Source: an uncultured Methylococcaceae bacterium (GTDB lineage: Bacteria > Pseudomonadota > Gammaproteobacteria > Methylococcales > Methylomonadaceae). From it: a stretch of 7,915 bases of DNA. The stretch is taken from NCBI GenBank assembly GCA_903839795.1, contig CAIMDR010000360.1:1-7915 (forward strand), given 5' to 3'. Position numbers and translations under genes: made by a program. The notes below the pieces were generated by a model. The model did not search any database, had not been told where the DNA came from, and saw only the letters and a list, made by a program, of their open reading frames with translations. Below, one piece after another: positions 4,816 through 7,915 of this stretch (the first letter of the stretch is position 1; every line of letters starts with the position of its first letter).

Positions 4816-7155
4816 ATGAAAGTAAAACAAACACACGTTGTAGATTCACCCGATACAATAAGCTTAGGTAAAAACTTCTTGCGCAGATCTATTCAAGTTG
4901 TGCTGGCTGGTTCCATGCTGGCTAGTGGCATGGCTTCAGCGGTATTGTTGGATCATGGGCCAGGGGATGCAGTCATAACCTTCCCGCAGTGGTATCGTGA
5001 CACAGAAGGATTGGCGCTTGGCTTATGTCGATCAACATCAGTCTTCTGTTTCCCGCTGACTGCCAATCCAGCCGGATTTGTAGGCAATATAGGTGATGAG
5101 GCCTTTTACAATTTGGTTGAGTTTAAGAACGCAACTACAGGAGCGGATTTCCAATATCGCTATCTGGGCGCTTTGGAGGCCGCTTATCTGCCAGGTCCTA
5201 CGCCCAAGCATGGCGATGAGACGGTGTTTGCCAGAATCCGGATTACCTTTAATTTTAATGATCCCAATAAAAATGGTACTTACACGGTAACACATCCCTT
5301 TGGTGTTCATACTTTTGAAAATGTGCAGGCGACTACCAAAACCAATTTGATTGGCTCACAAGCAGCTAATTTTTTCACCGTGGATATTCCCTTGGGAAAC
5401 GGGTTTGATGGTGCGTTGGCAGGCCCGGTAGGTCCTTTTATTAAATGGGACTCGGAACTCCCTCTGGTTTCTGGTGCAGAAGAATTTGTCGGTGATCCCA
5501 ATGTTCCACATACCTTTACCGGTAGTCCGTTCGGTACCAATTTTATTGAGATTGTAGGCCCTGTTGGGTCTAATCTGGATGGCTTAAATACCCCAACCAG
5601 CCATATTATTAGGGCTGATTTAGGCAATGTTTTGGGTCAGAAATGGACAGCACCGATTGCTCAGGCGTTGAAAGTAGATGCGGCTTATAAGGTTCGTAAG
5701 TCGGGCATCAATGGTATTGATGTTTGGGTAACGTCGACGCCCAATCAAAGATTAATCGTCACTGGAGAGGGTATGCCAAGTCTGCAATTGTTCCCAAGTG
5801 GTACAGTAGCAGGTAAATATCATGGTCATATCGAGTATCCTTCGACGCAAACAATTCCTCCGCAAATTACGGTCACTAACCTGAGCAGTGATCCGTTGAA
5901 TAGTGTATCGACGGGGCTTGAAGATGGCGTTGAAATCAGTCAGGCGAGTTTTGACACCGCAACGCGTCAAATTCTCATTGTGGCACATTCCTCCGATGAG
6001 GTTTCTAATCCAGGTTTGGTTGTAGAAGGTTTAGCAGACGTAGTACCTAACGCGCCGGTCACACCACCTGCAATGACTACCGCAATGACACAGGCGCAAT
6101 GTCCGGTTACGATCGCTAATCCGGTTAACGTCTGTTTCTCGGGTTCTTTACCCGATTTTATAGAGCCACCTGAAAGCATTGCGGTATTTTCAACAGAATC
6201 AGGTTTTCATGCTGATCATTTGTTAAGTATTAACGGTGCACCGCAAAATCCTGCGAATCCACCGGTTGCAACAAATATTGCAGGCTCCGGCTTTATTGTA
6301 AGTACGGGTGGCGCAACAGCACTAACGGGTACTTTGGGTGCTTTGCCGTTGGATTCGATGATAATTAAGCAACCGGAAAACGGAGTGCTCGCTCTCGTTA
6401 ACGGTGTTTGGACTTTTACCCCTAATGCGACGGCGGCAGTCGGTACTGACAGCTTTAAGTTTGTCAGACAAGCGGCTAATAATGCACCGGTTTCCAACGT
6501 GGCTACCGGTAATCTGACCTTGATTTTTAATCCAACTGCGCCTACGGCTGTTGCGGATCAGTTTGCGGCGACCTACGCGGGAACTGCAACAGCCAGAACC
6601 AAAACGGTGACAATAATGGGTAATGATAAACCGGCTTCTGTTAATGCGCTTGATGCCATTAATCCTGCCAGTTTGACCATTGTGACCGCTCCTACCAAAG
6701 GTAATTTGGTAAAGCTCCCCTCCGGCCAAATCACGTATGTAACTAAAACAGCCACAGCAACGTCGGGTGGAGCAGACTTTTTCACTTACACGGTGAAAAA
6801 CTCTGCTACTCCTGCACTGACATCCAACTTGACGAGAGTGGATATTACCAATTTTTCAGCAGCGGAAGCAGTTGCTGTTACCAGCGCAAGATACACCATA
6901 GCATCAGGAAAGTGGGTTATCAACGGAACAACAAGCTGGTTCGGTGCCAACCTGACACAAACGAACGCTACCTGCTGGACGGGTACTGGCACTGCTCCAA
7001 CTGTTGCCACGTTGATCGGAACAGCACCGGTTGATAATACCGGCAATTTCCAACTGGCAACGGTGGGAGCTGCCCCGGCAGGTATCAATAATGGTGCCTT
7101 GAGATGTAAGACCTCGAATGGCGGATTGGCTGCCGGGGTTACAGTGGCTAAATAA
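4816..7155 (+). CDS. Large secreted surface protein with cadherin/Ig-like repeats
   Basis: This 779-residue protein has a long-n-region signal peptide (1-42, GMASA|V). Residues 45-285 form a conserved N-terminal region seen in large bacterial surface proteins of unknown function. Its landmarks are FPQWY near 56, YTVTHPFGVHTF near 156, GPFIKWD at 206 and GDPNVPHTFTGSPFGTNF at 226-243. Residues 310-410 look like a beta-rich domain. Two cadherin/Ig-like repeats follow at about 512-570 and 575-677, with a VTIMGNDK motif near 598 and GGADFFTYTV at 651. The C-terminal domain (684-779) carries Cys720 and Cys764 and may be another Ig-like fold. It ends GVTVAK, with no PEP-CTERM, LPXTG or dockerin motif. 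A role in adhesion or matrix is likely; no enzyme signature is visible. GAAGGTG just before the ATG supports this start. Its promoter is a copy of the cohesin operon's. Confidence 0.87.
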   Translation: MKVKQTHVVDSPDTISLGKNFLRRSIQVVLAGSMLASGMASAVLLDHGPGDAVITFPQWYRDTEGLALGLCRSTSVFCFPLTANPAGFVGNIGDEAFYNLVEFKNATTGADFQYRYLGALEAAYLPGPTPKHGDETVFARIRITFNFNDPNKNGTYTVTHPFGVHTFENVQATTKTNLIGSQAANFFTVDIPLGNGFDGALAGPVGPFIKWDSELPLVSGAEEFVGDPNVPHTFTGSPFGTNFIEIVGPVGSNLDGLNTPTSHIIRADLGNVLGQKWTAPIAQALKVDAAYKVRKSGINGIDVWVTSTPNQRLIVTGEGMPSLQLFPSGTVAGKYHGHIEYPSTQTIPPQITVTNLSSDPLNSVSTGLEDGVEISQASFDTATRQILIVAHSSDEVSNPGLVVEGLADVVPNAPVTPPAMTTAMTQAQCPVTIANPVNVCFSGSLPDFIEPPESIAVFSTESGFHADHLLSINGAPQNPANPPVATNIAGSGFIVSTGGATALTGTLGALPLDSMIIKQPENGVLALVNGVWTFTPNATAAVGTDSFKFVRQAANNAPVSNVATGNLTLIFNPTAPTAVADQFAATYAGTATARTKTVTIMGNDKPASVNALDAINPASLTIVTAPTKGNLVKLPSGQITYVTKTATATSGGADFFTYTVKNSATPALTSNLTRVDITNFSAAEAVAVTSARYTIASGKWVINGTTSWFGANLTQTNATCWTGTGTAPTVATLIGTAPVDNTGNFQLATVGAAPAGINNGALRCKTSNGGLAAGVTVAK

Positions 7156-7180
7156 GTTATCGCAGATATCTGTGTAGTAA

Positions 7181-7221
7181 AGCTTTTCCACCGGTATTTG
7201 CAAGAGGCCGGTGGGAAAGTT
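7181..7221 (+). terminator. Probable terminator of the 779-aa protein gene
   Basis: CTTTTCCACCGG (7183-7194) pairs with CCGGTGGGAAAG (7208-7219) in a 12-bp stem with a single T-G wobble. A13-nt loop separates the arms, and the stem can extend by two to three more pairs. It begins 28 bp past the stop codon. The T run afterwards is short (GTTTAAA), so termination may be incomplete, allowing some read-through to the gene at 7457. Confidence 0.65.
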
Positions 7222-7290
7222 TAAACGGCTGGAGAGTTAGATGCTTTAAGGTAGATGTAATAAGCATTGAAGAAATTTTAACCAAATTAT

Positions 7291-7393
7291 GGCTATCAAC
7301 TTAAGTCGGGAGAGAGTGAATAGGCTATGAAATGCGAGGTGCAAGCTTTGTTCCGTCTTAAGTTGGTAGCCCAAATCATTCAAGGCCTCTCCC
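7291..7393. repeat. Palindromic element with crossing inverted repeats
   Basis: GGCTATCAACTTAAG (7291-7305) and CTTAAGTTGGTAGCC (7357-7371) form a 15-bp inverted repeat with one T-G wobble. A second pair, GGGAGAG (7308-7314) and CTCTCCC (7387-7393), crosses it, giving pseudoknot topology in RNA. It lies between the terminator and the next gene. It may be a REP/MITE-type element or a structured leader; no known class is recognised. Confidence 0.55.
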
Positions 7394-7456
7394 TATAACA
7401 TGAGCTACTCATGCCAAGATTATTAAGCTCTAATGAACAATCATAAGGAAATTAGC

Positions 7457-7915
7457 ATGAAAAATTTAAAACGTATTAGTCTGGCGGTGTTGTGCGCAGG
7501 GCTAAGTTCTCAGGTACAGGCAGCACCGAAGCTGATCTCGGCAATGGGGAAAGCGGCTACGACCTATTCCCTGTTTGTTGTGGATACCGCAAAGACTCTT
7601 AAGGCCGGATTCACTGTCGCGCAGGCACAGACTGCTCTGCAAACCGAATTGGACTTGAATACGATTGCGCCTAAATTGACCGCGTGTTTTGTGACAGGTG
7701 ATCTCAATATTACTCCGGTTAATTGCGGTAATGGCGCAATTCAGTTCCGTAATGCAGATTTTTACACCTACAACATACCTTCAAATATTCCTGTTTATCC
7801 GTTAAGTAAAGCTTTGAAATCACTGTTTCTTGAAACTCAGGGAGCCAACTTTCTTTCTTCGAGCACTAACGCGTTAGGCCAAATTATTCCAGGTGATACT
7901 ACCGGTCGGGTGGTA
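7457..7915 (+). CDS. Exported protein of unknown function, 3' end outside window
   Basis: The reading frame stays open from ATG 7457 through the last base, giving 153 residues so far. Residues 1-22 are a signal peptide: MKNLKR, then a hydrophobic core ISLAVLCAGL and cleavage near VQA|A. The mature part begins APKLISAMGKAATTYSLFVV and has Cys80 and Cys94 within about 15 residues (ACFVTGDLNI to NCGNG), which could form a disulfide. It matches no family I recognise. AAGGAA ends 6 bp before the ATG and supports this start. No sigma-54 motif lies in the 300 bp upstream, so it uses another promoter or read-through past the hairpin at 7181. Being an exported protein beside two others suggests a continuing surface-protein cluster. 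Confidence 0.85.
   Translation, partial: MKNLKRISLAVLCAGLSSQVQAAPKLISAMGKAATTYSLFVVDTAKTLKAGFTVAQAQTALQTELDLNTIAPKLTACFVTGDLNITPVNCGNGAIQFRNADFYTYNIPSNIPVYPLSKALKSLFLETQGANFLSSSTNALGQIIPGDTTGRVV

Noticed and set aside
6322..6729. A 135-codon minus-strand ORF and its shorter neighbours
   Set aside because: They are shadows of the 779-residue gene, arising from its codon use; no signal, motif or ribosome binding site.
7080..7155. A PEP-CTERM or LPXTG anchor at the end of the 779-residue protein
   Set aside because: The last residues lack a hydrophobic helix, a basic tail and either sorting motif.
1..7915. CRISPR arrays, tRNA genes or phage genes
   Set aside because: No regularly spaced short repeats, cloverleaf sequences or phage-type proteins were found on either strand.

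Overview
The window looks like chromosomal DNA from a gammaproteobacterium that carries the PEP-CTERM/exosortase system. A Methylococcales-type methanotroph is my best guess. The reasons are a gammaproteobacterial 5S rRNA, a VPLP-type PEP-CTERM tail, moderate to low GC, REP-like palindromes and several large secreted surface proteins. The genus is inference; no marker gene settles it.

Layout: (1) bases 1-140 hold the 3' part of a 5S rRNA gene, the end of an rrn operon, with its terminator. (2) Bases 141-1015 are a gene-poor decayed stretch. It has a probable IS21-type transposase remnant, an imperfect inverted repeat, one doubtful minus-strand small ORF and a C-run/G-run palindrome. (3) Bases 1016-1753 are a long regulatory region with a consensus sigma-54 promoter, two upstream palindromes and a leader that includes a possible 56-codon ORF. 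(4) Bases 1754-3830 carry two genes 61 bp apart, probably one operon. The first is a cohesin-like protein with a PEP-CTERM tail. The second is a secreted protein ending in a thrombospondin type 3 repeat and a dockerin-like pair of calcium loops. (5) Bases 3831-4243 hold a REP-like palindrome and terminator-like hairpins. (6) Bases 4244-4734 are a diverged second copy of the regulatory region at 1016-1511, with the same sigma-54 promoter and palindromes. (7) Bases 4816-7155 encode a 779-residue secreted protein with cadherin/Ig-like repeats. (8) Bases 7156-7456 hold a terminator hairpin and an unusual palindromic element. (9) From 7457 a further exported protein runs off the window end.

Proposed working: a sigma-54 activator, perhaps the PEP-CTERM-linked PrsR type encoded elsewhere, binds paired palindromes and switches on two surface-protein units together. 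In the first unit the cohesin-like protein would be sorted by an exosortase to the envelope. It could hold the co-produced dockerin-like partner there by calcium-dependent binding. This would be a small non-cellulosomal cohesin-dockerin surface module. The domain assignments and promoter elements are read from sequence; the binding, the activator's identity and the surface assembly are inference.
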